DNA of 64,000 nt from Verrucomicrobiia bacterium (GCA_019634625.1 JAHCBA010000015.1:62001-126000); one strand, 5' to 3'; positions 31,087 through 42,200 are shown, counted from the stretch's first letter. The notes: generated by a model not told the origin, from the letters alone. Made by a program: numbers and translations.

Positions 31087-31508
31087 ATCCCTCCCGCGAA
31101 GAAGCCCTGTTTGCGTTGGCGCTGGAAAAACTGGCGGAGAAACGCGCCGCCTTTCTGGACGCCATCCGGCTCCTCGAAGACCTCATTGAGAAACAGCGCC
31201 AGGTGCTCGGAAGGCAAGCCGCATACGAGTCGAATCGCGACGCCATGCCGGCGCGATTCGGCTCGACGACGAACGCGCAAACTGCAAACCGCGTGGCGAA
31301 GATGTGCTTGCTGCAGCCGCTGTACGCCGGTCAACGCATGCCGGCCGTGGAACTGGCCGATCATGGCGTCCGACTCGGAGAAAACTCCCAGTCGCTCAGA
31401 TGGTGTCTGTTCGCGCAGTCCCTGGCTCGATACGTCCTGATCGCACACATGCCCCTGCGCGAGGCTGGTGCGCTCATCCCGGGCGATATTGATGAGAGGA
31501 AACCATGA
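31083..31508 (+). pseudogene. Kinase remnant: N-terminal leader joined to a short C-terminal piece
   Basis: The 141-residue frame begins MNPSREEALFALALEKLAEKRAAFLDAI, clearly the same leader as the upstream kinase, then breaks into sequence from the far end of such a protein (LLEDLIEKQRQVLGRQ and QPLYAGQRMPAVELADHG). The whole kinase domain, membrane helix and propeller are absent. It overlaps both neighbours by ATGA, so the coupling geometry of the original tandem kinase array is kept. It may still be translated, but no function is likely. Confidence 0.7.
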
Positions 31509-32395
31509 ACTCATTCCAAATGATCCCTTGTGCCATTGCCATTCTGGCCACGCTGTTATTACCGCTGCGCGCCTTTGCACGAGACGTGTCGGTCCGTATT
31601 CCGGATCCGGCGCTCGAAGCGGCAATTCGGGCGGCGCTGAATAATCCCCCTCGGGACATCACACGGGCGGACATGGAAGACCTCACGGTGTTGGACGCCA
31701 GCCGGGATCGTACTTATCCGCCGACTTCCGCTCCCATCGCCTCCCTGGAAGGGCTCGAACTCGCCACAAACCTGGTCGTGCTCAAGCTCGACGGATCATC
31801 GCTGCTTTTTCCCATGGGGAATGAAACCGCGGCGCTGAGCGTGAGTGACCTCTCGCGTCTCTCCTCTTTGACGAAACTGGAATCGTTGTCTCTTGCACTA
31901 AACCAGTTCACGACCATCCGATTGCCGGACGGGATGAGCAGCCTCCGAACGCTGGTGCTGGAGGGGAATCAGCAATCTGACCCTGCCGCCGAATCTCAGC
32001 AGCCTCCGCACGCTCGACCTGGGTTTGAATCGGCTCACGAATTTCCCGTGGGTTGTGACCAACCTGACGGAGTTGGCGTTTTGGGGCCATCCGATTCGCG
32101 ATTTCAGTTTTCTGCGCAATCTCCCGGCCCTTCGAAGGGTGAGATTTTCCTCGACAGGCATGACAGCCGGGAACGCCGTCGATGTGATGGCTGCGTTGCC
32201 GGAACTGCGCGAACTTGCCATCGGTTTAAACCCGCTGGGTGCCTTCACGCTGCCGGCGCACTTAGCCGCTCTCGAAAGATTGGACCTGCGCAGCTCGGAA
32301 CTCACCAGCCTTGATCTGCCGCCGGAAATGACATCTCTGCGAAGGCTTGAACTGGATGGAAACTCATTGAGCCACATCCGCCTGCCCGCCAAGCG
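31505..32395 (+). pseudogene. Secreted leucine-rich-repeat protein, frameshifted and 3'-truncated
   Basis: The first 155 codons encode a signal peptide (MIPCAIAILATLLLPLRAFA) and LRR units (LATNLVVLKLDGSSLL, LTKLESLSLALNQFTTI, SSLRTLVLEGN). At about 31970 the frame moves by one; the repeats then continue as SNLTLPPNLSSLRTLDLGLN, VVTNLTELAFWG, LAALERLDLRSSELTSL and MTSLRRLELDGNSLSHIRLP. After about 32395 the LRR sequence stops and the DNA belongs to an ATPase fragment read from the other strand. Hence a frameshift plus loss of the 3' end by rearrangement. Confidence 0.8.
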
Positions 32396-33268
32396 TAAAC
32401 GCCGAAACCGGTCTGGACGCCCGCTTCCACCAATCCTTTCGGCGGCGCGCCAAACTCGGAGCGCCAGCGTTCCGACGCCTTCACCTCGATGCCCACCGAG
32501 CGTTTGGCGCGCGTCCAGATGAAGTCCACTTTGCTGCCGTGCGGCGTGCGCCAGTAGTGAAGCTGGCCGCCGGTGTTGTGAGACGCCATCGCCGCGCGCA
32601 ACTCGTGCAGCACCCAGGTCTCCAACAGGAAGCCGCGCTCGCTTCCTTCGAGAGGTTCGCGTAGTGCGCACCAGCGCCTCCTGCTGGATTTCCTCGCGGA
32701 TGTAGTTCGACACGTAGGCGTCCAGCACATCGAGCGCGTGCTCCGGTTCGGCGTGAATCTGCGGCAGCAAACCGAAACGCAACACGCGGTCGAGGTCGAA
32801 GTCGTGATTCAGCTCGGAGGCGGTGAGCGGGAAGAACTGGCGGTTGACGGCGCGGCCGGCGAGGAGGTTCACGTCCAGGCGCTTGAGCCTGCACGCGCTG
32901 GAGCCGCTCAAGGCAAAGCGGTATTTGCGGCCAGTCTCCGCGATCAGCGCATGGACTTCGTTCAACAGGCTGGGCAGGCGTTGCACCTCGTCCACCACCA
33001 CCCAGCCGCCCTGCGGACGCGCCTCGACCTGCTGCCTGAAGGACTCGGGCTGGCGCGTCAACCCGAGCAGCGTATGCGTGCGGAGCAGATCGAACCACAC
33101 CGCGTCCGGCAATACCTGCCGCAGCCAGGTGCTCTTGCCTGTGCCGCGCGGGCCGAACAGGAAGAACGAATGATCAGGAACCGGATAACGCCGCAGAAAC
33201 ATCGCCGGCAGATTGCCGGTAAAAATGCTGGCGAGTAATACATGATTATCAACCCATGAACCCTTCAT
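32395..33268 (-). pseudogene. AAA-type ATPase with DUF4143-like C-terminus, internal deletion and frameshift
   Basis: The N-terminal part reads MFLRRYP, FFLFGPRGTGKSTWLRQ (Walker A), WVVVDEVQRLPSLLNEVH (Walker B), FALSGSSACRLKR (sensor) and FDLDRVLRFGLLPQI, then YVSNYIREEIQQEALVRT. Intact relatives continue for about 80 residues before the nuclease-like DUF4143 core. Here the sequence jumps, one frame over, to GFLLETWVLHELRA, YWRTPHGSKVDFIWTR and VGIEVKASERW, and ends at FGVYAWRAG. Starts at 33268 or 33202 are possible. These ATPases are common, often decayed, accessory genes. Its distal end abuts the truncated LRR gene. Confidence 0.85.
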
Positions 33269-33288
33269 CAGAAGAGGCCCTGTCGAAT
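33256..33288 (+). pseudogene. Ser/Thr kinase N-terminal scrap
   Basis: Reading ATG at 33256 gives MNPSSEEAL, matching the MNPSREEAL leader of the remnant at 31083; homology ends within about ten codons. It suggests that a further tandem kinase once started here. The stretch overlaps the start of the ATPase remnant on the other strand. Confidence 0.45.
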
Positions 33289-33338
33289 TTGCCACAAATC
33301 GCTGGCCGAAACCCTCTACCCTGTGGCGACCGTGTGGC

Positions 33339-36300
33339 ATGCGTGCACCCATCGCGCCCCGCCGGAAAGGATTCCCCGTTGTCGCTGTCGCTTGCGCTGC
33401 CCTGACCTTCCTCGTCGCCTCCAGCCCCCGGGCCGCCGATGCCTGGTCTCCCGCCAAGGGGCCCCTCCTCACCCGCTGGGCCGCTGACGTCCATCCCGAC
33501 CGGGTTCACCCCGAATACCCGCGCCCCCAGCAGACCCGTCCCGACTGGCTCAACCTCAATGGTCTCTGGGACTACTCGATCGCCCCCAGGGACGCCTCCC
33601 AACCCGGGGCCTGGGACGGCCGGATCCTGGTCCCCTTCCCCATCGAGTCCGCCCTCTCGGGCGTCGCCAGGTCCGTCGGCCCCGACCAACGCCTCTGGTA
33701 CCGCCGCACCTTTGAACGACCGATCGCCTGGAATGACCGTCGCCTCCTCCTCCACTTCGGCGCCGTGGATTGGGAAACCACGGTCTGGGTGAACGGCCGG
33801 GAAATCGGTTCCCACCGCGGCGGCTATGACGCCTTCTCCTTCGACATCACCGAGGCGCTCCGGCCGACCGGCCCCCAGGAACTCGTCGTCGCCGTCTGGG
33901 ACCCCTCCGACGCCGGCTATCAGCCTCGCGGCAAACAGGTTCGTGAGCCCCACGCCATCTGGTACACCCCCACCACCGGGATCTGGCAGACCGTGTGGCT
34001 GGAACCGGTCCCCCACACCGCCATCGAGTCCCTGCGCATCACCCCCAACTACGACGAAGGCACCGTCACCCTCGAAGCCCGGATCCGTTCCTGGGAAGAA
34101 TCCCCGGCTCCCGCTTCGGTCCGGTTCGTCGCCCTCGAGGGCAACCGCCGCGTCGCCTCCGAAACCGCCCGCGTCCTTCCAGGCGCCGACGGCTCCCCCG
34201 CCATCGCCCGCGCCACCCTCACCCTCCCCGATCCCAAGTCATGGTCGCCGGACTCCCCCTTTCTCTACGATCTCCGCGCCGTCCTGCGCCGCGACCGTCG
34301 CCCCGTGGACCGCGTCGCCTCCTACTTCGGCCTCCGCAAGATCGAACTCGCCCAGGATGCCGAAGGCACGCCCCGCCTCTTCCTCAATGGCGAACCCCTT
34401 TTCCAGTTCGGCCCTCTCGACCAGGGCTTCTGGCCCGACGGACTCTACACCGCGCCCACCGACGAAGCCCTGCGCTACGACATCGAGGTGACCCGCCAGT
34501 TCGGGTTCAACATGGCCCGCAAGCACGTCAAGATTGAACCGGCCCGCTGGTATTACTGGGCCGACCGCCTCGGCCTCCTCGTCTGGCAGGACATGCCCAG
34601 CGGGGACCGCTACATCGGCAGCCGCGACCCCGACATCACCCGCTCCCCCGAATCCGGAGCCCAGTTCGAAGCCGAACTCCGCGCCATGGTGGACGGCTTC
34701 TACAACCATCCCTCCATCGTCATGTGGGTCCCCTACAACGAAGGCTGGGGCCAGTGGGACACCTGCCGCATCGCCGACCTCGTCCGCTCCTGGGACCCCA
34801 CCCGCCTCGTCAACAGCGCCTCCGGCTGGACCGACCGCGGCTGCGGAGACGTCCACGACATCCACGCCTATCCCGGCCCCGCCGTGCCCCCCGTCGAAGC
34901 CCGGCGCGCCGTGGTCCTCGGCGAATTCGGCGGCCTCGGCCTCCCCATCGCCGGCCATACCTGGCAGGACGAGCGGAACTGGGGCTATCGCAGTTACACC
35001 ACCCGGGAAGACCTCACCGAAGCCTACCTCGCCCTCATCCGGAAACTCCATCCCCTCACCGGCACCCCCGGCCTGGCCGCCGCCGTGTACACCCAGACCA
35101 CCGATGTCGAAATCGAGGTCAACGGTCTCCTCACCTACGACCGCGCCATCCTCAAGTTCGACCCCGCCCTCCTCGCTCCCATCCACCGCACCCTCTACAC
35201 CCCGCCCGAACCGCGCCAGCAGACCGACACCACCCAGCTCATCCCGCCCTCCACCCCGCTCGTCGTCTGCGATCCCTACTTCAGCATCTGGTCCCCCGCC
35301 GACCGTCTCGCCGACGAAGACACTGTCCATTGGACCGGCCGGCCCCACCGGCTGACCGTCCTCGCCCGCATCGACGGTCGCACCTTCCGTCTGCTCGGCC
35401 CCAACCCGCCGGAACTGCCGCCCCTGCCCCAGACCGCCCTGGAAGTCCTGCCCACCCGCACCATCGCCACCTTCGCCGGCGCCGGAGTCGAAATCACCCT
35501 GACCTTCCTGACCCCCATGCTGCCGGAGGACCTTGACCTCCTCTCCCGTCCTGTCACCCACGTCACCTGGGACATCCGGGCCACCCGGGCCGCACCGCGC
35601 CGCGTTCAGTTGCTCTTCGAAGCCGCGGCGGAAATCGCCGTCCACGAACCCCGTCAGGAAGTCCAGTGGTCCACCGTCCAGGCCGGAACCGTTTCCGCCC
35701 TCCGCGTCGGCACCACCCACCAACCCGTCCTCGCCCGGCGCGGCGACGATGTCCGCATCGACTGGGGCCACCTCTACCTCGCGGCCGCGGACTCCCAGCA
35801 GCCGACATTGCGCATCCTGCCCACCCACGCCGCCCGCGCCGCCTTTATCCAGGGTGGCCAGATCCCCTCCGCCGGGCCTGAACCGGCTCCCGCGTCCGCC
35901 GCCACCGCCCCCGCAGGCTTCGCCCACTTCGACCTCGGCCTGGTGGGCCCCGAACCGCAGTCCCGATGGCTCCTGCTCGCCTACGATGACGAATACTCGA
36001 TCCAGTACATGAAGCGGAACCTCCGTCCGTACTGGCGCCGGGATGGCACCGACGCCGCCGCCCTGCTCGAACGTTCCGCCGCCGAACATGACTCCCTCGT
36101 CGCCCGATGCCGCGCCTTCGATGACGAACTGATGTCCGATCTCACCCGCGTCGGCGGGCTGCCCTATGCCCAACTCGCCGCCCTCGCCTACCGCCAGGGC
36201 TTCGCCGCCAGCAAGTTCGTCGCCGACGACCACGGCCAGCCCATCTCCTTCTCGAAGGAGAACTTCAGCAACGGCTGCATCGGCACCTCGGATGTCTTCT

Positions 36301-37736
36301 ATCCCATGGCGCCCCAGTTCCTTCTCTTCGGCTCCTCCGCCGCCCGGTCGTTCCTCGTGCCCTTCATGAACTACGCCGTCAGCGAACGCTGGAAGTTCCC
36401 CTTCGCCCCCCATGACCTCGGCACCTATCCCCACGCCAACGGCCAGGTCTATGGCGGCGGCGAACACTCCGAGGAAAACCAGATGCCCGTCGAGGAATGC
36501 GGCAACCTCCTCATCCTCATGGCCGCCGTCGCCCACCTCGAAGACAGCGCTGAATTCGCCGAACCCTGGTGGCCCACCCTCACCCGCTGGGCCGGATACC
36601 TCCGCGAACACGGCTACGACCCCGCCCATCAGCTCTGTACCGACGACTTCGCAGGGCACCTCGCCCGCAATGTCAACCTCAGCGCCAAGGCCATCGTCGC
36701 CCTCGGCGCCTTCGCCCAACTCGCCGATCGTCGCGGCGATTCCGCCCTCGCCGCCGAATACCGCGAGGTCGCCCGCACCTTCGCCGCCCGCTGGGTCGAA
36801 GACGCCCGCGACCCCACCCATTACCGGCTCACCTTCGACCGCCCCGGCACCTGGAGCCAGAAGTACAACCTCGTCTGGGACCGTCTCCTCAACCTCAACC
36901 TGTTCCCCGACTCCGTCCGCCGCCTCGAGATGGACCACTACCTCAGTGTCCAGAATGCCTACGGTCTCCCCCTCGATAACCGGGCCGATTACACCAAGCT
37001 CGATTGGATCCTCTGGTCCGCCACCCTGACCCGCGACCGCTCCGACTTCGAGGCCCTGGTCGATCCCGTCGTCCGCTGGCTCAACGAAACCCCCCAGCGC
37101 GTTCCCATGAGCGACTGGTACGACACCCGCAACGCCCGCCAGATCGGCTTCCAGGCCCGTCCCGTCGTCGGCGGCGTCTTCCTCGAAATGCTCTACCACC
37201 CGGAACTCTGGTCCAAATACGCCAGCCGCGACCGTACCCGCGCCACCGGCTACGCCCCCATGCCCGTCCCCCCGCGTGTCATCCCCGTCCTCCCCACCGC
37301 CCGCGATGAAGCCCCCCCGTGGCGCCACACCACCCGACGGCCCCAGGCCCATTGGATGGACCCCGGCTTCGACGACGCCTCCTGGGAACTCGCCCCCGCC
37401 GGTTTCGGCACCCGCGGCACCCCGGGCGCCATCGTCCGCACCGAATGGAACACCCCCAACATCTGGATCCGTCGCACCTTCGATCTCCCGTCCGACCTCC
37501 CCACCGACGGGCTCCACCTGCACCTCCACCACGACGAGGACGTCCGCGTGTACCTCAACGGACGCCTCATCCTCGAACGGTCCGGTTACACCACCGACTA
37601 CGAGACCATCCCCCTCACCCCCGCCGCCATCGAAGCCCTCCGGCCTGGCCTCAACATCCTCGCCATCCACTGCCGCCAGACCGGCGGCGGCCAGTACATC
37701 GACGCCGGCCTCGCCCGCGTCGAGTTCGTCCGCTGA
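33339..37736 (+). CDS. Secreted fusion of a GH2 glycosidase and a DUF4964/5127/4965/1793 'glutaminase-like' protein
   Basis: The 1465-residue protein has a signal peptide (VVAVACAALTFLVASSPRAADA). Residues ~60-600 are a GH2 enzyme with sugar-binding (YRRTFERP, GAVDWETTVWVNG), immunoglobulin-like and TIM-barrel domains; the acid/base is Glu468 in PYNEGWGQWD and the nucleophile Glu529 in VLGEFGGLG. At ~633 a second set begins: DUF4964 (CDPYFSIWSPADRL, HWTGRPHRL), DUF5127, DUF4965 (FSKENFSNGCIGTSDVFYP, ~970) and DUF1793 (WYDTRNARQIGFQARPVVGG, ~1259). The last ~150 residues are a galactose-binding-like domain. Substrate is likely a plant or algal glycan; linkage is unknown. Confidence 0.9.
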   Translation: MRAPIAPRRKGFPVVAVACAALTFLVASSPRAADAWSPAKGPLLTRWAADVHPDRVHPEYPRPQQTRPDWLNLNGLWDYSIAPRDASQPGAWDGRILVPFPIESALSGVARSVGPDQRLWYRRTFERPIAWNDRRLLLHFGAVDWETTVWVNGREIGSHRGGYDAFSFDITEALRPTGPQELVVAVWDPSDAGYQPRGKQVREPHAIWYTPTTGIWQTVWLEPVPHTAIESLRITPNYDEGTVTLEARIRSWEESPAPASVRFVALEGNRRVASETARVLPGADGSPAIARATLTLPDPKSWSPDSPFLYDLRAVLRRDRRPVDRVASYFGLRKIELAQDAEGTPRLFLNGEPLFQFGPLDQGFWPDGLYTAPTDEALRYDIEVTRQFGFNMARKHVKIEPARWYYWADRLGLLVWQDMPSGDRYIGSRDPDITRSPESGAQFEAELRAMVDGFYNHPSIVMWVPYNEGWGQWDTCRIADLVRSWDPTRLVNSASGWTDRGCGDVHDIHAYPGPAVPPVEARRAVVLGEFGGLGLPIAGHTWQDERNWGYRSYTTREDLTEAYLALIRKLHPLTGTPGLAAAVYTQTTDVEIEVNGLLTYDRAILKFDPALLAPIHRTLYTPPEPRQQTDTTQLIPPSTPLVVCDPYFSIWSPADRLADEDTVHWTGRPHRLTVLARIDGRTFRLLGPNPPELPPLPQTALEVLPTRTIATFAGAGVEITLTFLTPMLPEDLDLLSRPVTHVTWDIRATRAAPRRVQLLFEAAAEIAVHEPRQEVQWSTVQAGTVSALRVGTTHQPVLARRGDDVRIDWGHLYLAAADSQQPTLRILPTHAARAAFIQGGQIPSAGPEPAPASAATAPAGFAHFDLGLVGPEPQSRWLLLAYDDEYSIQYMKRNLRPYWRRDGTDAAALLERSAAEHDSLVARCRAFDDELMSDLTRVGGLPYAQLAALAYRQGFAASKFVADDHGQPISFSKENFSNGCIGTSDVFYPMAPQFLLFGSSAARSFLVPFMNYAVSERWKFPFAPHDLGTYPHANGQVYGGGEHSEENQMPVEECGNLLILMAAVAHLEDSAEFAEPWWPTLTRWAGYLREHGYDPAHQLCTDDFAGHLARNVNLSAKAIVALGAFAQLADRRGDSALAAEYREVARTFAARWVEDARDPTHYRLTFDRPGTWSQKYNLVWDRLLNLNLFPDSVRRLEMDHYLSVQNAYGLPLDNRADYTKLDWILWSATLTRDRSDFEALVDPVVRWLNETPQRVPMSDWYDTRNARQIGFQARPVVGGVFLEMLYHPELWSKYASRDRTRATGYAPMPVPPRVIPVLPTARDEAPPWRHTTRRPQAHWMDPGFDDASWELAPAGFGTRGTPGAIVRTEWNTPNIWIRRTFDLPSDLPTDGLHLHLHHDEDVRVYLNGRLILERSGYTTDYETIPLTPAAIEALRPGLNILAIHCRQTGGGQYIDAGLARVEFVR

Positions 37737-37902
37737 ACCGGCGGCAACCGGACCGGGCCCGACAACACCCGAACGGCGGGAGGGATCGATCGCGCCAAAG
37801 CACCCTGCGGGCAGGGCACGACACCCGTGCCCACCCACCCGCGGGCGCTCCGAGGGACGGTGCGCCCCGACCCAGCGCCTTCGCCGGTTCGTTTTTCCTC
37901 CC

Positions 37903-39027
37903 TCACCTCGACCGCAATCGGAAGAACACTGCTTCGCTGGTTCCCGGCAGTTCGACCGACATCATGGCGCCCTCAAGCACCGCCTCCCTGGCCACAGGAT
38001 TGAACGGCCCACTGACCTGTGTTGCCGACTCCGTCACGAATCCCGGGCCACACACGGACGCTGGCCAGCGAAGGCGCACCCCCTCGCCGGTACGCACCCA
38101 TTCGATCGTCGGCACCTCAACAGGTTTCGGGATCAGCAGCACCTCCGGCAACGAACTCACCGCGGGCACCTCCAGCACGCGATCCGGGACAGGCTCGTGA
38201 CAGTCGCTGCGAACGTGGAGCGTGTAAGTCCCTGCGGTCAGGTTCGTGAACGCAAACCCTCCCTCGCCATCCGTCGACAATTCCAACGTCGTGTCGCCCG
38301 GACCCGTCAGCGTGATGGTCACACCCACCCCCGGCGTTCCCGAGACACCCCCGGTGCGGACGGTGCCCCGAACTTCGAAGCGGGACGGCGCGGGCCCCGG
38401 ATCCACCCCGCTGAACCGGCTCAATTCCCACCCGCCATTCTCGAACCCGCTGAAGGCCAGCCGCACCGGCCCGATGCCCGGGGCCAGGTGCCACTCCTCG
38501 ACATCGCCGAAGTCATCCAGCCGGAGAACCAGACAGTTCTGGAAGGTCCCTGCCGGCGTCGTGACGGTCGCCGTGGTCGAGATGACCGTGTACTCCGACT
38601 CGAAGTACGGGTCCCATAGGAAGTAGCGTTCCCCAACCCTGGGGTTCGCGGGCAGATAGAGCACATCGGCCTCATGATACTCGCCCGTCAGCCCGTCGTG
38701 GGTCCGCAACTGCCAGACGTTCCCGTCCGTGTCCTGAGCCAGCCAGGAGAGCTGGTCCGCGTCGATCGATCGCCTTGAGCGCGCCTTGAGGCAGGCCACC
38801 CCGTCCACCGTCTCAACCGCCAGCGCCTCCATGGAAAGCCCGATGCCCCGCGCATCCCCGAAGCCGGTGAACGTCAGCGACGTCCCGACCCGCCAGGCGC
38901 CGTAGGGGTGGGTCAACATTGCGGAGTTCGGACCGAAAGTGGCGGCAGACGCCGTCCAGACGGCCCCCAGCCCGAGGGCGACCAGGCTTGATCGCAGTTT
39001 ACCAGTGAGTGTGTGGATGCGTTTCAT
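37903..39027 (-). CDS. Secreted protein with CNA-B-like domain and shared C-terminal module
   Basis: The 374-residue product starts MKRIHTLTGKLRSSLVALGLGAVWTASA, a clear signal peptide. Residues ~25-215 form a beta-rich domain with YLPANPRVGERYFLWDPYFESEY that I do not recognise. Residues ~220-300 are a carboxypeptidase-regulatory/CNA-B-like domain (VTITLTGPGDTTLELSTDGEGGFAFTNLTAGTYTL). The C-terminal ~70 residues end in EAVFFRLRSR and fit the shared module of this window. The ATG at 39027 was chosen because the signal begins there. It lies 210 nt downstream of the giant Calx-beta gene. Confidence 0.75.
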   Translation of the reverse strand: MKRIHTLTGKLRSSLVALGLGAVWTASAATFGPNSAMLTHPYGAWRVGTSLTFTGFGDARGIGLSMEALAVETVDGVACLKARSRRSIDADQLSWLAQDTDGNVWQLRTHDGLTGEYHEADVLYLPANPRVGERYFLWDPYFESEYTVISTTATVTTPAGTFQNCLVLRLDDFGDVEEWHLAPGIGPVRLAFSGFENGGWELSRFSGVDPGPAPSRFEVRGTVRTGGVSGTPGVGVTITLTGPGDTTLELSTDGEGGFAFTNLTAGTYTLHVRSDCHEPVPDRVLEVPAVSSLPEVLLIPKPVEVPTIEWVRTGEGVRLRWPASVCGPGFVTESATQVSGPFNPVAREAVLEGAMMSVELPGTSEAVFFRLRSR

Positions 39028-39236
39028 GGCAATGGTCGATGATGAGTGACTGCACCGGGATCGCAAAATCGTCGGAGACATGAGCGGGCTCCTTTGCTGC
39101 ACAGCGGGGTATCCATGGGCTGGATGTCCCGATGTCCGTCGCGGATCCCGCCCCACCCCGGGCCAACCGAGCGAAACAACACGGATCTGCGGAAGCTCAT
39201 CGAAGGATCCCGCCGGATCCACCGCCTTGCAGCCTT

Positions 39237-42200
39237 TCACTCGCCCCCTCCCGTCACGTGGCGCGCCCGGTAAAAGCCCGCGGCCGTGCCCGGCTCGGCG
39301 ACGATCGGGATCCACGTCGTCTCCACCTCGCTCCGGAACTCACCGACAGTCCGCCACGGACTCCCCTCCCCGATGAGCGCCTCAGCGCGCTCGATGAGAT
39401 ACCGCCACCCGACTGGACCCCGCACGCCCAACCGCATGCCGCCCCCGACGTCCCGCGTCACCAGCAGTTCGATTCCCCCGACCTCCACCTCCCACCGGGC
39501 CAGGTTGGTCTCGTCGAAATACTCGTTGTTCCCACGCACCGATACCTGGCTTGTCGCCAGGCCCGGCCGCGAAACCCTCCCGATCACCCGGATCTCGTTC
39601 ACCGATGACCTGGCAAGGTGTCCCATGTGGAAGACCAGTGTCCCACCGCGCCACTCGAGACGGCCCTGCCGGTACTCCGCATGCAGGAATTCCACGTTCG
39701 GCGGGAGTTCGTGGGTCACGACGACGCCCACGCCCTCGCACTCCCCACCGTGGCGCACGGTCACCGTATAGGCGATTTCGTCCCCGGCCCGCACCACTCC
39801 GGATGGCCCGTCCATTTCCACCGCCAGACTCAACGCCCCGCACTCCAGACACCGGATCAGCCAGCAGACCGCGTTCTGAAACAGCGCCTTCCGATTGAAC
39901 TGCCCCGCCGGATCGTCCCCGCGCGCCACCAGGAAGTGCTGCCGCACCGTTCGCGTCTGTCCGTAGTCCACCTCCTGAAACCCCGGATGAATCACCAGCA
40001 CTTCCGACTCCCCGGCGCGCCCCAGGGTCTCCGACTCGGGATCGACATTGGTCACCACCTCCAGGCCGCCGGGATGCTCGATCCACTCCTCCAACACCCC
40101 GAAGTGCCCGTGACGGATGGCCTCATACTCGACCGAACTGTCAAGGATGATCCGGCCCGCGCCCGTGCGACCCTGCACCGGCCCGGCCTGCACCAGGGAC
40201 TGCCACGCCACCCGGGCACTGCCCGTGAGCGCCTCACCCGATGACCCCAACCGCTCCCCGATCAGATACAGCGGCATGCCCTCAGCGTGCAGGCGGGCGA
40301 ACAACTCGGCCTGAACTCCGGTGAGGCCGGGTTCGCCAAGATCGTTCCAGATCACCAGCCGGAAGGGACGCAACGCCTCGAAATCCGCCGTCGCCTCGTC
40401 AAACACCACCGGACACAACCCCATGTCCCACAGGTACGCCTCCATCAATTCGATCTCCGAACCCTCCCCGTTCCCGACAATCGCCACGTCTCCCGCGAGA
40501 GGCCGCACCACCACACATACCGGTTCCGATACCGTCATCGCGCCGTCCCGACAGTACGCCACCGCAGTGAAGCAGTAGTCCCCAACCGGCACTTCCTCCC
40601 AATCGACCGCGAATGGGCTGGACCGGACAACGGCCAGTGGCATCGACCCCACATGGAACTCGACCCGTTCGATCCGGTCGGCGTCGCCGTCCCCCGGCGT
40701 GGCCGCCAGGTGAAGCGTCGAGCCCGGCGCATAGCAGGCCCGATCCCGCGGCGCCACCACGGTCAGAAACCGGGGACACTCCGTCCCGCCTCCGCCCGTG
40801 CGGTCGTCGTCCACGATGGTCCCCAACCCCCGGTCGATCCGGAACGTGGCGTGGCTCGCCCGGACGAGCCGCACTTCGAACCGCTCGTCCTCCTCCTCGA
40901 GGGTGTCTCCCAGGACCTCGACCCGGATCTGCGCTCCCGTCTCTCCCGGTCGAAACCGGAGCGTCCCGGACGTCGCCCGATAGTCCAGGCCCGCCGTCGC
41001 ACTGGTCGGCCCGGGCGGCAGGTCGGCGGTCGCATAATCCACGGTCACTTCAAAGCCGCTCGGTCCCGACAACCGAACCGAAAACACGGCGTCCGTCATT
41101 CCCTCGTCCCCTTCGATGACGCTGACGGAATCCACCGACAACTCGGGGGGCGGATCGTCATCCACAATCGTCCCCACCGCCTGCACCCGGCCCGGCATCG
41201 CGCCCTCCCACTCCAACAACTCCACATGAAACGTCTCGTCGGGCTCATCCAACCGGTCCCCAATGATCTCCACCGGAAGGGTCGCCGTAGTCCGCAGCGG
41301 CTCGAACCGCAACGTTCCCGCGGCAGCCCGATAGTCGAGCCCCGCCAAAGCCGACCCGTTCCCTGTGCGGTAGCGCACCGACACGGGAAAACTGCTCGGA
41401 TTGCTCAAGGCGACACCGAAGGCCGCCACCGTCGTCCCTTCATCCCCCTCGGGCACCCGGACATCGGCCACTTCCAGCGTCGGCATCGGGTCGTCATTCA
41501 CGATCGTCCCCACGGCGCGGTCCCGGCCGAACCGCGCGTTGCGCACCTCGCTCAACCGCACCTCGAACGTCTCGTCGTGCTCGTACACCCGGTCCCCCAG
41601 CACCGGCACCGACACCGTCCGCAGCACCTCGCCCGGCTCGAACAACACCGCCCCCGCCCGCGCCAGGTAATCCTCCCCGGCCCGTGCCGTCCCATCCGCG
41701 GTGCTGTAGTCGGCCCGCACGGTGAAGCGGTTGGGCGCCGTCAACCGGACCTCGAAGACCGCGTTGGTCGTGCCGTGATCGCCCTCAAGCACCCGCGCAT
41801 CGGCGATCGACACGACACCCGGATCCTCGTCGGTGATGGTCACCCTTCCCACCGGCCGGATCAGACTCGCATGCTCGGGCTCGGACAGGTCCACGAAGAA
41901 CCACTCGATGCCCTCATCGAAGGTGTTCCCGCTCACCACCACCTCCACCCGTCCTCGTGTCTCCCCCGCCGGCATCTCGACCACGCCGGCCCGCGTCTCG
42001 TAATCCGTCCCCGAACTCGCCGTCCCGTCCCGCGTCGCATACCGCACCCGAACGTCCCGCTCGCCCGGTGACGACAACGTCACCTCAAGGATCGCCACCG
42101 CGGCCCCTTCTCGCCCCACGTTCACCTCGACGTCCCCGATCGACAGCCCCGGCGGATCGTCATCCAGAATCGTCGCCGTCCCCCGCCCCCTGGCCACCGC

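Noticed and set aside
34239-37838. A 1199-codon minus-strand frame opposite the GH2 fusion gene
   Set aside because: The translation is Gly/Glu/Val-rich low complexity, and the plus strand encodes a recognisable enzyme.
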